A DNA stretch of 64,000 nt from an uncultured Bacteroidales bacterium (GTDB lineage: Bacteria; Bacteroidota; Bacteroidia; Bacteroidales; P3): positions 62,001 through 126,000 of the forward strand of contig OMWJ01000004.1 in assembly GCA_900314725.1 (NCBI GenBank). The letters run 5' to 3'. This document shows, piece after piece, positions 51,460 to 60,190 of this stretch. The notes below the pieces were generated by a model. It saw only the letters and a program-made list of their open reading frames with translations, was not told the origin of the DNA and did no database searches. Made by a program: the position numbers and the translations under genes. Positions within the stretch are counted from its first letter, which is position 1; each line of letters starts with the position of its first letter.

Positions 51460-53515
51460 TTTAGTGAGTTTCTTGTTTATCAATCAAGCGGATGCTTGTG
51501 GTTGGGGAATGAGAACACATAATTATTATATGATGTTTGTTGCTCCTATTAATTATACAACAAATGACCAAATGGAGCGAATAAATAACTTTTGGAAAGA
51601 ATACACAAAAGGGAAGTATGACAATTATGACAGTTATAAAAAAGAGATATTTGATTATGCAAAATCAAAGAAAGATAAGGAAATGCTTGAATATTTGGAT
51701 AATTTGAATACTTATCTTTACTATGCAACTTCTTTTACTGATTCATGGGACTATATTACCCAAGAAGATGTAAGTAATTATAAGGTTGTAATTCCTAAGA
51801 TGCTTGAAAAAACTTTTAATTATAAGGGTGAGAGATTTAAGTCTCAATATGCTCTTTTGTATGTGCGTTTCTGTACTTTGGAAGAAAAATATAAGGATGT
51901 GATTTCTTTTTGGAACAACAAAGCAAAAAATCTTCCTAACTCTGTATATAAGGAAATGATAGAAAACTATTACGCAGGGGCTTTATATAATGTTGGTTTA
52001 GAAGATGATGCTTTGGAAATATTTGCACGTAATGGGGATTATCGTAGTATAAAATGGGTTGTAAGAGAACATCGTAACATAATAGGAATAAAAAAGATAT
52101 ATAGAAATAATCCTAACTCAAAAGCTCTTTACTATCTTGTGCAAGATTATGTAAATAGAATACAAGATAGTTTTGATGAGTTTTGTGAATGTGTTGATTA
52201 TGATAGATTAGAAAAACCAGAAGTGAAAGAGTTTCTTGATTTTGCAAATACGGTTATAAAAGAAAGAAAAACTAAAGATTTGTGTTTTTGGAATACAGCT
52301 TGTGCAATGGTGGAGCATATTATGGGGAATAATACCAAAGCTAAGGAATATATAGATATTGCTATGAAACACAATTCTTCGGAAATAGTTATGGATAATG
52401 CACGTAGTGTTAAGTTTTTGATTTATGTGAGTGAAAAGACTTTGGACTTTGACTATATTTACAAAGAAATGCAGTGGTTAGATAAAAAGGCTAAGGAAAG
52501 TAAATCCTATAAAGAGTGTTTTGAAAATGTGCGAAACAGGATAATAATGAATTGTCTTGTACCTTATTATAAGAAACAAAACAATGAGAATATGGTTCTT
52601 TCTCTTATGATGATAGATGATTATTTCAGATATGAAAAAGACATTAGGGAATATGGAGAGAAGTATGATTATCAAATATCTTCTTGGACTGAATATTATG
52701 ATGAGTTGCAGAATGTGTCAGCAGAAGATATAATCAATTATCAAAAGTTTTTGTTTAGTAAGGGTAGTAATAATTTTGAAGAATACATAAGAAAGCAGGT
52801 TAAGATAGAAAAAGATTATATAAATGATTTGATTGCTACAAAATATATTGCACAGGGAATGTTTGATAAGGCAATTGTTTATTTGGAAAGAGTTCCTATT
52901 ACTTATGTAAATAATCAAGCTATAGCGTATTATATGCAAAGAAGAAACTACAACAAAGAACGCTGGTTTGTTGATCAATACATTTTTGAAGAATGGGAAG
53001 AAATGGAAAAAACACAAAACCTAAAAGTAAATCAAAAAATAACTTTCTGCAAGGAAATGCTTGACCTTTTGAAAAAATATGATAATGAAAAAGATGTAGA
53101 AAAAAGAAATGAACTTGCTTATTCATTAGCAACAAGATATTATCAAGCTTCATACGCAGGTCAATGTTGGTATCTTACGGATTATTACTACTCTGCATAT
53201 ACTGAAAAGGCAAAAGATTGGCAACAGGATTTTGTAAAACAAGCAGAAAAATATCTTAATATTTCAAAGAAATCAAATAATCAAGGATTGAGAACCAAGT
53301 CTTTGTATGCTCTTGCTTATATTCCGAGAGATGAATGGGCAGAATATGAATGGGATTGGCAGAAAGAGGAAAATATGTTTAAAAAAACAAACAAAAATTC
53401 TTTGCAATATAAATACTTAGATGACTTATATGTCTATCTAACTCAGAATCCTAAAGCACAAACAGATTATACTCGCAAGTGTGATGTGTTAAAACAATTT
53501 GCAAAGCATAGATAA
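51428..53515 (+). CDS. Large exported protein of unknown function, probably helical repeats
   Basis: A 695-residue protein with a signal peptide (about 1-23, NQADACG). The rest is predominantly helical, Tyr/Lys/Glu-rich with paired-helix spacing (for example ALYNVGLEDDALEIFARNGD, ACAMVEHIMGNNTKAKEYID), suggesting TPR/Sel1-like solenoid repeats. The start lies inside the previous gene (32-base overlap), implying coordinated expression with the lipoprotein. The pair may form a periplasmic or outer-membrane complex. The transcript ends at a strong terminator. Confidence 0.75.
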   Translation: MKNIKRFLLISLVSFLFINQADACGWGMRTHNYYMMFVAPINYTTNDQMERINNFWKEYTKGKYDNYDSYKKEIFDYAKSKKDKEMLEYLDNLNTYLYYATSFTDSWDYITQEDVSNYKVVIPKMLEKTFNYKGERFKSQYALLYVRFCTLEEKYKDVISFWNNKAKNLPNSVYKEMIENYYAGALYNVGLEDDALEIFARNGDYRSIKWVVREHRNIIGIKKIYRNNPNSKALYYLVQDYVNRIQDSFDEFCECVDYDRLEKPEVKEFLDFANTVIKERKTKDLCFWNTACAMVEHIMGNNTKAKEYIDIAMKHNSSEIVMDNARSVKFLIYVSEKTLDFDYIYKEMQWLDKKAKESKSYKECFENVRNRIIMNCLVPYYKKQNNENMVLSLMMIDDYFRYEKDIREYGEKYDYQISSWTEYYDELQNVSAEDIINYQKFLFSKGSNNFEEYIRKQVKIEKDYINDLIATKYIAQGMFDKAIVYLERVPITYVNNQAIAYYMQRRNYNKERWFVDQYIFEEWEEMEKTQNLKVNQKITFCKEMLDLLKKYDNEKDVEKRNELAYSLATRYYQASYAGQCWYLTDYYYSAYTEKAKDWQQDFVKQAEKYLNISKKSNNQGLRTKSLYALAYIPRDEWAEYEWDWQKEENMFKKTNKNSLQYKYLDDLYVYLTQNPKAQTDYTRKCDVLKQFAKHR

Positions 53516-53518
53516 ACA

Positions 53519-53552
53519 AAAAAAAGACGGTTTTTCTAAACCGTCTTTTTTC
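53519..53552. terminator. Bidirectional terminator
   Basis: AAAAAGACGGTTT (53521-53533) and its exact complement (53538-53550) with a 4-base loop, A-run before and T-run after, between two convergent genes. Confidence 0.9.
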
Positions 53553-53559
53553 ATTTGTC

Positions 53560-55194
53560 TTATTCATCTGTTGGTTCAAAAGAAGGAGGTAGGGATTTTT
53601 TAGTTTTTGAATTTATTCCTTTTTGTCGTAATTCTGTTAATCGTTTTACAACATTACCTTTTCCTGAGATAAGTTGTCCTTTAGCTTTGTCATATTGTTC
53701 TTGGGCTTTTTCAACAGCAGAACCTACGTTTTCAAAAGTCTCCAAAAAGCCCAATAACTTATCGTAAATACTTCCGCAAGTGTCGGCCATTGATTGAGCT
53801 TCTTTGTTTCTTGTGTCTATCTTCCAAATATCCGCAATCAAACGCAAGGAAGTAATCATATTGGTTGCAGACATTAGTATGATTTTCTTTTTGTATGCAT
53901 ATTCCCACAGAGTTGGCTCACCTTGAACTGCTACTAAATAAGCAGGCTCAATAGGAATAAACATCATAACAAAGCCTAAACTTCCTTTGGTAGCAAGTTC
54001 ATAGCTTTTTGCTGCAAGTTCATCAATATGGTTTTTTACTGATTTTATATGCTCTTGAAGATATATTTCTTTTTCTTCTTCTGTCTCAGAATTGAAGTAT
54101 CGTTCGTAAGCAACCAAAGAAACTTTTGAATCAATAACAATAGTATTGTCAAATCCGTCTTCGGTATTCGGAAGATGAACAATAAAGTCTGGTATCAGTC
54201 TTTGTTTGTCTTCGGTTGTAATGTTTTGTTGTGCTTCATAGTGAATACCTTTTAATAAGCCACTATTTTGAAGAATTGTTCCCAAGATGTGTTCTCCCCA
54301 ATTGCCAGCACGTTTATTTTCTCCTTTAAGGGCGTTTGTAAGTTTTATAGCGTCTTCAGAAATGGATTTTGTTTGAGCAATCATATTCTCTATTTGAGTT
54401 TTTAGGCTTGTATGCATGATTGCTTGCTTTTCGTTGCCGTCTTCCACTTTCTTTTTAAACTCATTTATCTGTTCTTTCAAAGGGAGAATTATGTTTTCCA
54501 TTTCTTTGGAGTTGTTTTCTGTGAATTTTTTAGTCTTTTCTTCCAATATTTTATTGGTAAGGTTTTGAAGATGTTCTTCATTCTGCTTGTTGAGTTTTTC
54601 TAAAGAGAGTTTATATTCAGAAAAAGCCTGTTCCAAGTTCTGACTTTTTTCTTTTTCTCCTTGCAATAGAGCAGTTGTTTGAGTGTTTTTTTCGTGTAGA
54701 GATTTGTTTTCTTGTTGAAGTTTTGCGTATTCTTCCTCTTGCTTCTTATTTATAATAATAAGGTTGTTTAATTTCTCATTAATGACTTTGTTTTCTCCTT
54801 GTAACGATGTAATCAGTTTTTCTTTTTGGCTATTTTCCAAAGAAACGGTTTCTATTTTTTGATTAAGGTTTTCTATAAGTTCTTTTTTCTCTTTCAACTT
54901 TTCTTGAATAAATTCGTCATTCTTTTTATGGCGGACAACTTCATTGGATAGTTCTTTGTTTTGTAGGTTGTAGTCCCTAAGTTCTTTGTTTAGTTTTTCA
55001 ATTTCTTTTATTTTTTCATCTAATTGTAGTTTTATAGTTGAAATATTGGCTTCCAATTTTATGTTTTCTTCTTTTAGGGGTGCGTCGTCTTGGTTCGCTT
55101 TCTTCTTTACTGAATAATTACTGAATATAAACAGACATATTGACGAAACGATCAGCAATCCTGATACAATTAATAATATAACTTCTATTGTCAT
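53560..55194 (-). CDS. rmuC: DNA recombination protein RmuC
   Basis: A 544-residue protein: N-terminal transmembrane helix (about 4-24), a very long coiled coil (about 30-280, Lys/Glu/Asn/Leu-rich) and a C-terminal RmuC domain with a PD-(D/E)XK-like nuclease core (NWGEHILGTILQ; VIDSKVSLVAYERY). RmuC limits inversion of short repeats in E. coli; its direct activity is poorly defined. The length and layout fit the family. The promoter is 36 bp upstream, divergent from the acyl-CoA dehydrogenase gene. Confidence 0.92.
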   Translation of the reverse strand: MTIEVILLIVSGLLIVSSICLFIFSNYSVKKKANQDDAPLKEENIKLEANISTIKLQLDEKIKEIEKLNKELRDYNLQNKELSNEVVRHKKNDEFIQEKLKEKKELIENLNQKIETVSLENSQKEKLITSLQGENKVINEKLNNLIIINKKQEEEYAKLQQENKSLHEKNTQTTALLQGEKEKSQNLEQAFSEYKLSLEKLNKQNEEHLQNLTNKILEEKTKKFTENNSKEMENIILPLKEQINEFKKKVEDGNEKQAIMHTSLKTQIENMIAQTKSISEDAIKLTNALKGENKRAGNWGEHILGTILQNSGLLKGIHYEAQQNITTEDKQRLIPDFIVHLPNTEDGFDNTIVIDSKVSLVAYERYFNSETEEEKEIYLQEHIKSVKNHIDELAAKSYELATKGSLGFVMMFIPIEPAYLVAVQGEPTLWEYAYKKKIILMSATNMITSLRLIADIWKIDTRNKEAQSMADTCGSIYDKLLGFLETFENVGSAVEKAQEQYDKAKGQLISGKGNVVKRLTELRQKGINSKTKKSLPPSFEPTDE

Positions 55195-55229
55195 GGTAAA
55201 ATGAATTTTTTAAGGTTAAATAACTACTG

Positions 55230-55237
55230 CAAAGGTA
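55230..55237 (-). promoter_or_regulatory. -7 box for rmuC
   Basis: On the minus strand TACCTTTG (55237-55230), followed by C, lies 36 bp before the ATG of rmuC. Confidence 0.55.
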
Positions 55238-55299
55238 CATTCTTTTTGTGTATTATTCATCTTTATTTTTCTATTTTTTCATTTTTTTTACTCTAAATA

Positions 55300-55329
55300 T
55301 TGTGTTTTCATATTTTTTTTATAATTTTG
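55300..55329 (+). promoter_or_regulatory. Promoter of the acyl-CoA dehydrogenase/etf operon
   Basis: TTG (55300-55302), a 19-base spacer and TAATTTTG (55322-55329) match the consensus. This is the only divergent gap over 100 bp in the window without a copy of the intergenic repeat. Confidence 0.72.
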
Positions 55330-55376
55330 TTTCCTCATTTTGAGAATAATATTTTAATTAAGTAAAACATATAGTA

Positions 55377-56516
55377 ATGGATTTCAGTTTAACAAAACAA
55401 GAAAATTTATTTCTGCAAATGATAAGAGAGTTTGCGGAAAATGAAGTTAAACCATTGGCTGCTGAAATAGACGAGCAGGAAAGATTTCCAATGGAGACAG
55501 TAGAAAAAATGGCAAAAATAGGCATTATGGGTATTCCTATTCCAAAACAATATGGAGGACAAGGAGGAACAACTCAGATGTATTCTATGGCAGTAGAGGA
55601 ATTGAGTAGAGTATGTGCAACAACAGGTGTGGTTGTTTCAGCTCACACTTCTCTGTGTGCAGAACCTATTCTTATGTTTGGAACAGAAGAACAAAAAAAT
55701 AAATATCTTCCTAAGCTTGCTTCAGGAGAATGGATTGGTGCTTTTGGTCTTACAGAGCCAAATGCTGGAACAGATGCAGCTATGCAACAAACTACTGCTG
55801 TAGATGCTGGAGATAAATGGATACTTAACGGAAGTAAGATATTTATCACCAACGCTTCATACGCAAATGTCTATGTTGTTTTTGCTATGACAGATAAAAG
55901 TCTTGGAACAAAAGGAATTTCTGCTTTCATAGTTGAAAGAGGCTACAAAGGATTCTCAATTGGAAAGAAAGAAAAGAAACTTGGTATTAGAGGAAGTGCA
56001 ACTTGTGAGCTTATATTTGAAAACTGTGAGGTGCCAAAAGAGAATTTACTTGGTAAGGAAGGCAAAGGTTTTAAGATAGCAATGATGACTTTGGATGGAG
56101 GTCGTTTGGGTATTGCTTCTCAAGCTTTGGGTATTGCACAAGGAGCAATGGATGAAACAGTAAAATATGTTAAAGAAAGAAAACAGTTTGGAAGAGCTAT
56201 TGGACAATTTCAAAATACTCAGTTCCAACTTGCAAATCTTGAAACAAAAATAAATGCTGCTCGTTTCTTAGTAAGAAGTGCTGCAGATAGAATAGACAGA
56301 GGTTTGCCTCATAGTAAGGACGCTTCTATGGCAAAACTCTTTGCTGCTGAGACTGCAATGGAAATGACAACAAAGGCAATTCAATTCCATGGCGGTTATG
56401 GTTACACAAGAGAATATCCAGTTGAAAGAATGTTCCGCGATGCTAAGATTACTGAGATTTATGAAGGAACATCTGAGGTTCAACGTATGGTTATTGCAGC
56501 AAGTTTGCTTAAATAA
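55377..56516 (+). CDS. Short-chain (butyryl-type) acyl-CoA dehydrogenase
   Basis: A 379-residue flavoprotein that interconverts an acyl-CoA and its 2-enoyl-CoA, passing electrons to ETF. FAD and substrate segments include GAFGLTEPNAGTDA and FITNASYANVYV; the catalytic base is Glu363 in IYEGTSEVQ near the C-terminus, as in short-chain and butyryl-CoA dehydrogenases. It is followed by etfB (90-bp gap) and etfA on the same strand, so the three very probably work as one unit, with crotonyl-CoA reduction or its reverse as the likely step. A classical bifurcating complex (Bcd-EtfAB) is possible but not proven. Confidence 0.93.
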   Translation: MDFSLTKQENLFLQMIREFAENEVKPLAAEIDEQERFPMETVEKMAKIGIMGIPIPKQYGGQGGTTQMYSMAVEELSRVCATTGVVVSAHTSLCAEPILMFGTEEQKNKYLPKLASGEWIGAFGLTEPNAGTDAAMQQTTAVDAGDKWILNGSKIFITNASYANVYVVFAMTDKSLGTKGISAFIVERGYKGFSIGKKEKKLGIRGSATCELIFENCEVPKENLLGKEGKGFKIAMMTLDGGRLGIASQALGIAQGAMDETVKYVKERKQFGRAIGQFQNTQFQLANLETKINAARFLVRSAADRIDRGLPHSKDASMAKLFAAETAMEMTTKAIQFHGGYGYTREYPVERMFRDAKITEIYEGTSEVQRMVIAASLLK

Positions 56517-56606
56517 ATAAAATGTTAGAAGGATGGGAATTAGACAAAATAAAGTTTTAATTCACATATTCTGATAGAGTTTAATTAATAAGAAAATATA
56601 GAAATA

Positions 56607-57389
56607 ATGAATATAATAGTTTGTATAAAACAAGTGCCTGATACAACAGAGGTAAAAATAGATCCAAAGACAGGTACGTTAATTAGAGAAGGCGTTCCAT
56701 CTATTATGAATCCAGATGATAAAGGCGGATTGGAACTTGCTCTTAGAATGAAAGATGAATTTGGTGCAAAAGTAACAGTTATCACTATGGGTTTGCCACA
56801 AGCAGAAGCTATCCTTAGAGAATCTCTTGCTATGGGAGCAGACAGAGCAATTCTTCTTACAGATAGAAGATTGGGTGGAGCAGATACTTTAGCAACATCA
56901 TATGCTCTTAGTGGTGCATTAAGAGAATTAGGTTATGATTTAGTAATTACAGGTCGTCAGGCTATAGATGGTGATACTGCACAAGTAGGACCAGAATTAG
57001 CAGAACACTTAGATATTCCTCAGGTAACATATCTTGAAGATTGTAAATTTGATGGCAATAAAACTCTTACAATAAAGAAGCAATTGGAAGATGGTTATCA
57101 AATGGTACAGGTAGAAATGCCTTGTTTGGTTAGTGTTTTGGCCTCTTCTTACAAACCTCGTTATATGAGTGTTAGTGGAATCGTAGAATGCTTTGACAAA
57201 GAGATAGAGACTTGGACAGTAGATAACATAAAGGTAGAAGAAGAGAAACTTGGAAAGAAAGGTTCTCCAACAAATGTTAAGAAATCTTTTGCTAAGGCTG
57301 TCAAAGGACAAGGAGAAGTCTTTGAAGTAGAAGCAGAAGAAGCTGTTGAACTAATCATTAGCAAGCTTAAAGAAAAACATATTATCTAA
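56607..57389 (+). CDS. etfB: Electron transfer flavoprotein beta subunit
   Basis: A 260-residue ETF beta subunit. MNIIVCIKQVPDTTEVKID is the family start; the ADGADRAILLTDRRLGGADTLATS-type nucleotide-binding region lies near 75-95 (GADRAILLTDRRLGGADTLA). It partners EtfA and accepts electrons from the acyl-CoA dehydrogenase. In bifurcating ETFs this subunit binds a second FAD; the residues separating the types cannot be judged safely here. The gap to etfA is 60 bp. Confidence 0.95.
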   Translation: MNIIVCIKQVPDTTEVKIDPKTGTLIREGVPSIMNPDDKGGLELALRMKDEFGAKVTVITMGLPQAEAILRESLAMGADRAILLTDRRLGGADTLATSYALSGALRELGYDLVITGRQAIDGDTAQVGPELAEHLDIPQVTYLEDCKFDGNKTLTIKKQLEDGYQMVQVEMPCLVSVLASSYKPRYMSVSGIVECFDKEIETWTVDNIKVEEEKLGKKGSPTNVKKSFAKAVKGQGEVFEVEAEEAVELIISKLKEKHII

Positions 57390-57449
57390 TCTTTTGAGAT
57401 AGATATATTTGTTTTTCATTGTATAACCTTAATAAAAAAGTTAAGAAAG

Positions 57450-58451
57450 ATGAATAAAGAAGATTATAAAAATATATTTGTTTTTGTTGAGCAAAGAGAA
57501 GGCAAAATACAAAACGTAGGCTTAGAACTTTTGGGCAAAGCAAGAGAGTTGGCTGATAATCTTGGACAAGAAGTGTATGCTATGTTCCTTGGTAATAATA
57601 TAAAAGCACAAGCTAATGAATTAATCAGTTATGGTGCAGATAAAGTTCTTTTGGTTGAAGACGAATGTTTGGGAGTTTATACTACTGAACCTTACACTCA
57701 GGCCATAGCACAAATGATTAATGACAAGAAACCATCTATTGTCTTGATAGGTTCAACAACAATAGGTAGAGATCTTGGTCCAAGAGTTTCTGCAAGAGTA
57801 GTTACAGGTCTGACAGCAGACTGTACAAAATTGGAAATCAACGAAGAAGATAAAGAACTTTGGAGTACTCGTCCTGCATTTGGAGGAAACCTTATGGCAA
57901 CAATTGTTTGTCCAAATCACCGTCCTCAAATGAGTACTGTACGTCCTGGCGTTATGCAACGTATGGCAAAAGACGACTCTCGTAGAGGTGAAGTTATAGA
58001 CTACAAAGTTAATTTCCAGAAAGATAAATTCAAAGTAAAAGTTCTTGAAACAGTTAAGAAAGAAGCAAAAGTAGATATTACTGAAGCTAAAGTTCTTGTT
58101 TCTGGAGGTAGAGGTGTTGCTAATGCAGAAGGATTCAAGAAATTGGAAGCACTTGCTAATGTATTGAAGGGAGAAGTTTCTTCTTCAAGAGCTATGGTTG
58201 ATGCAGGTGTAATGCCAAGCGAACGTCAAGTAGGACAGACAGGAAAAACTGTACGTCCAGACTTGTATATGGCTTGCGGTATTTCAGGTGCTATACAACA
58301 TATTGCAGGTATGGAGTCAAGTGAGTTTATTGTTGCAATCAACAAAGATAAATATGCTCCTATAATGCAACTTGCAGACCTTGGTATTGTTGGTGATTTA
58401 CACAAGATAGTACCAATGCTTACCGAAAGACTTAAACAAGAAGTAAAATAG
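57450..58451 (+). CDS. etfA: Electron transfer flavoprotein alpha subunit
   Basis: A 333-residue ETF alpha subunit with the C-terminal FAD-binding domain: SSSRAMVDAGVMP, QVGQTGKTVRPDLY (about 259-272) and CGISGAIQH. It forms a heterodimer with EtfB and carries FAD. The gene ends the acd-etfBA transcript at a terminator 26 bp downstream. No ferredoxin-type extension is fused at the N-terminus. Confidence 0.95.
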   Translation: MNKEDYKNIFVFVEQREGKIQNVGLELLGKARELADNLGQEVYAMFLGNNIKAQANELISYGADKVLLVEDECLGVYTTEPYTQAIAQMINDKKPSIVLIGSTTIGRDLGPRVSARVVTGLTADCTKLEINEEDKELWSTRPAFGGNLMATIVCPNHRPQMSTVRPGVMQRMAKDDSRRGEVIDYKVNFQKDKFKVKVLETVKKEAKVDITEAKVLVSGGRGVANAEGFKKLEALANVLKGEVSSSRAMVDAGVMPSERQVGQTGKTVRPDLYMACGISGAIQHIAGMESSEFIVAINKDKYAPIMQLADLGIVGDLHKIVPMLTERLKQEVK

Positions 58452-58476
58452 TCTTATAGCTATAGTTTTTTGTAGA

Positions 58477-58520
58477 AAAAAAGGACTGGAGGATTTTAAA
58501 ATGTCCTTGCAGTCCTTTTT
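58477..58520 (+). terminator. Terminator of the acd-etfBA operon
   Basis: AAAAGGACTG (58479-58488) pairs with CAGTCCTTTT (58510-58519), with an inner AGGA/TCCT pairing, followed by T residues. Confidence 0.8.
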
Positions 58521-58547
58521 ATATTATTAAAAAAAGTTAGAAAATCT

Positions 58548-59492
58548 ATGAAAGAAAATCTAAGAATTGTTGCTGTTGAGCCAATAGGGATAGACAAAAG
58601 CAAAGAAGAAGAGATAAAACAGGTGTTTGCTAAATATAAATGTGAGTTTTCTATCTACTATGACAGGAAAGAAGATGAACAAACCCTCATAGATAGGATA
58701 GCAGACAACGATATAGCAATAGTTTCAAACATACCTTTAAGCAAGAGTGTGTTGGAAAAATGTCCAAATCTGAAATTTCTTGCCATTGCTTTCACAGGAA
58801 TTGACCATATAGATTTAGACTATTGCAAAGAGAAAGGTATTACGGTTGTTAATGCTTCAGGCTATGCAACGGAGGCTGTAAGTGAGTTGGCTATAGGTCT
58901 TATGCTTGATGTTTTAAGAAAGATAACTTGTTTTGATACAGATATAAGAAATCAAGGTGCAAGAAATAACTTCTTGGGTTTAGAGTTGAAAAATAAAACA
59001 GTAGGAATCATAGGTATGGGAGCAATAGGCAAACGTACTACTTTTTTGTTGAAAGCCTTTGGTGCCAATGTTTTGGCCTATTCTCATAGTTCTAATTTGG
59101 TTATGGAAAGAGAAGGGGTAGAGTATGTTGATTTTGAGACTCTTATGAGAAATTCTGATATTATATCTCTGCATGTTCCTTTAACCAAAGAAACTGAAAA
59201 TCTCATAGATAGCAAAGCCCTTCAATTATGTAAGCCTTCTGCTATTTTGATAAATACTTCTCGTGGCAAGGTTATTGATTCAGAAGCTTTAGCAGATGCT
59301 CTTAATAATGACAGACTTGCGGGTGCGGGTGTTGATGTTTATGAAACAGAGCCACCTCTAAATACAAATCATCCATTATTGAATGCAAAAAACTGTATTT
59401 GTGTTCCTCATATAGCATACGCAACAAAAGAAAGTTTTGACAAGAGGATAGATATTGTGGTATCTAATATAGAGAAATGGCTTTCTAAATAA
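58548..59492 (+). CDS. D-isomer-specific 2-hydroxyacid dehydrogenase
   Basis: A 314-residue NAD(P)-dependent enzyme. The Rossmann motif GIIGMGAIGKR lies near 149-159; the catalytic Arg is in NTSRGKVID, Glu in DVYETEPP and His in VPHIAYAT. The family includes D-lactate, glycerate, hydroxypyruvate and phosphoglycerate dehydrogenases; no ACT domain is present, so it is not a full-length SerA, and the substrate is open. It has no obvious consensus promoter after the etfA terminator. A terminator and repeat copy 6 follow. Confidence 0.9.
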   Translation: MKENLRIVAVEPIGIDKSKEEEIKQVFAKYKCEFSIYYDRKEDEQTLIDRIADNDIAIVSNIPLSKSVLEKCPNLKFLAIAFTGIDHIDLDYCKEKGITVVNASGYATEAVSELAIGLMLDVLRKITCFDTDIRNQGARNNFLGLELKNKTVGIIGMGAIGKRTTFLLKAFGANVLAYSHSSNLVMEREGVEYVDFETLMRNSDIISLHVPLTKETENLIDSKALQLCKPSAILINTSRGKVIDSEALADALNNDRLAGAGVDVYETEPPLNTNHPLLNAKNCICVPHIAYATKESFDKRIDIVVSNIEKWLSK

Positions 59493-59526
59493 TTATAGAC
59501 AAAAAAATAATATACTATATTCGTCT

Positions 59527-59557
59527 GCAGAACATGTGAAAAATGTTCTGCTTTTTT
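59527..59557 (+). terminator. Terminator after the hydroxyacid dehydrogenase gene
   Basis: GCAGAACAT (59527-59535) and ATGTTCTGC (59543-59551), a perfect 9-bp stem with a 7-base loop, followed by T6. Confidence 0.88.
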
Positions 59558-59560
59558 ATT

Positions 59561-59647
59561 AAAAAAGATCAAGTCTTTTGGTAGTAAAAACTTGGTTTTT
59601 AGAAATTAAAACGAAGATCTAAATTCTTAAAACGAAGACTTTTTTTG
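59561..59647 (+). repeat. Intergenic modular repeat, copy 6
   Basis: AAAAGATCAAGTCTTTTG (59563-59580) is identical to a stretch of copy 5. TTAAAACGAAGA occurs twice (59606-59617, 59627-59638), the second followed by CT7, as in copy 2. It lies between two convergent genes, directly after a dedicated terminator. Confidence 0.75.
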
Positions 59648-59669
59648 ATTAAGCTATGTTTATATATTT

Positions 59670-60143
59670 TTATAATTGTTCAATACTGTCCAGATTCATT
59701 ATGACCATAGTGTAATAGCGCCAGCCAGCTATAGGAACATAAAAAGAGCCTGTTGCACGAACACGTTTATTGACAAATAGTTTGACGAAATTTTCTTCAT
59801 CATAGTAAAAGTTAGGAACAATCATAAAGTTAGAATATTTAATTTCTGAAATTTCTGACTCATCTACAATAGATAAAAGATTATTTTTGTTCTCTCTGTC
59901 AAGGTAAGGAATTACATTTATTTCTTCATCTGTTTCCACAACAAAAGCAATGTACTCTCCCTCGTAGAAAGTTTCATAATAATCATTTATTTCTACACTT
60001 CCTCCGAACCAGTTGATAAGATACATTTTTAATACTCCTTCAATTGTTACCTTTTTAGGCACAGAATCATTGTCTTCTATTTGACAAAGTGATATGGTGC
60101 TAAAAAGCAAGCAAAAACAAATAACTATAAGGCTTTTTTTCAT
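59670..60143 (-). CDS. Small exported protein of unknown function
   Basis: A 157-residue protein with a signal peptide (about 1-20, ISLCQ). The mature part is acidic, with Tyr-rich segments (INDYYETFYEGEYIAF, YSNFMIVPNFYYD) and predicted beta strands, perhaps a single OB- or lipocalin-like barrel; no family recognised. It is the last gene of a leftward run and lies 47 bp after rsmD, so it may share its transcript. Confidence 0.7.
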   Translation of the reverse strand: MKKSLIVICFCLLFSTISLCQIEDNDSVPKKVTIEGVLKMYLINWFGGSVEINDYYETFYEGEYIAFVVETDEEINVIPYLDRENKNNLLSIVDESEISEIKYSNFMIVPNFYYDEENFVKLFVNKRVRATGSFYVPIAGWRYYTMVIMNLDSIEQL

Positions 60144-60190
60144 ATTTCAAGATTTTTAATTAATTGTATATTAGGTAAAAATTATAAAGC

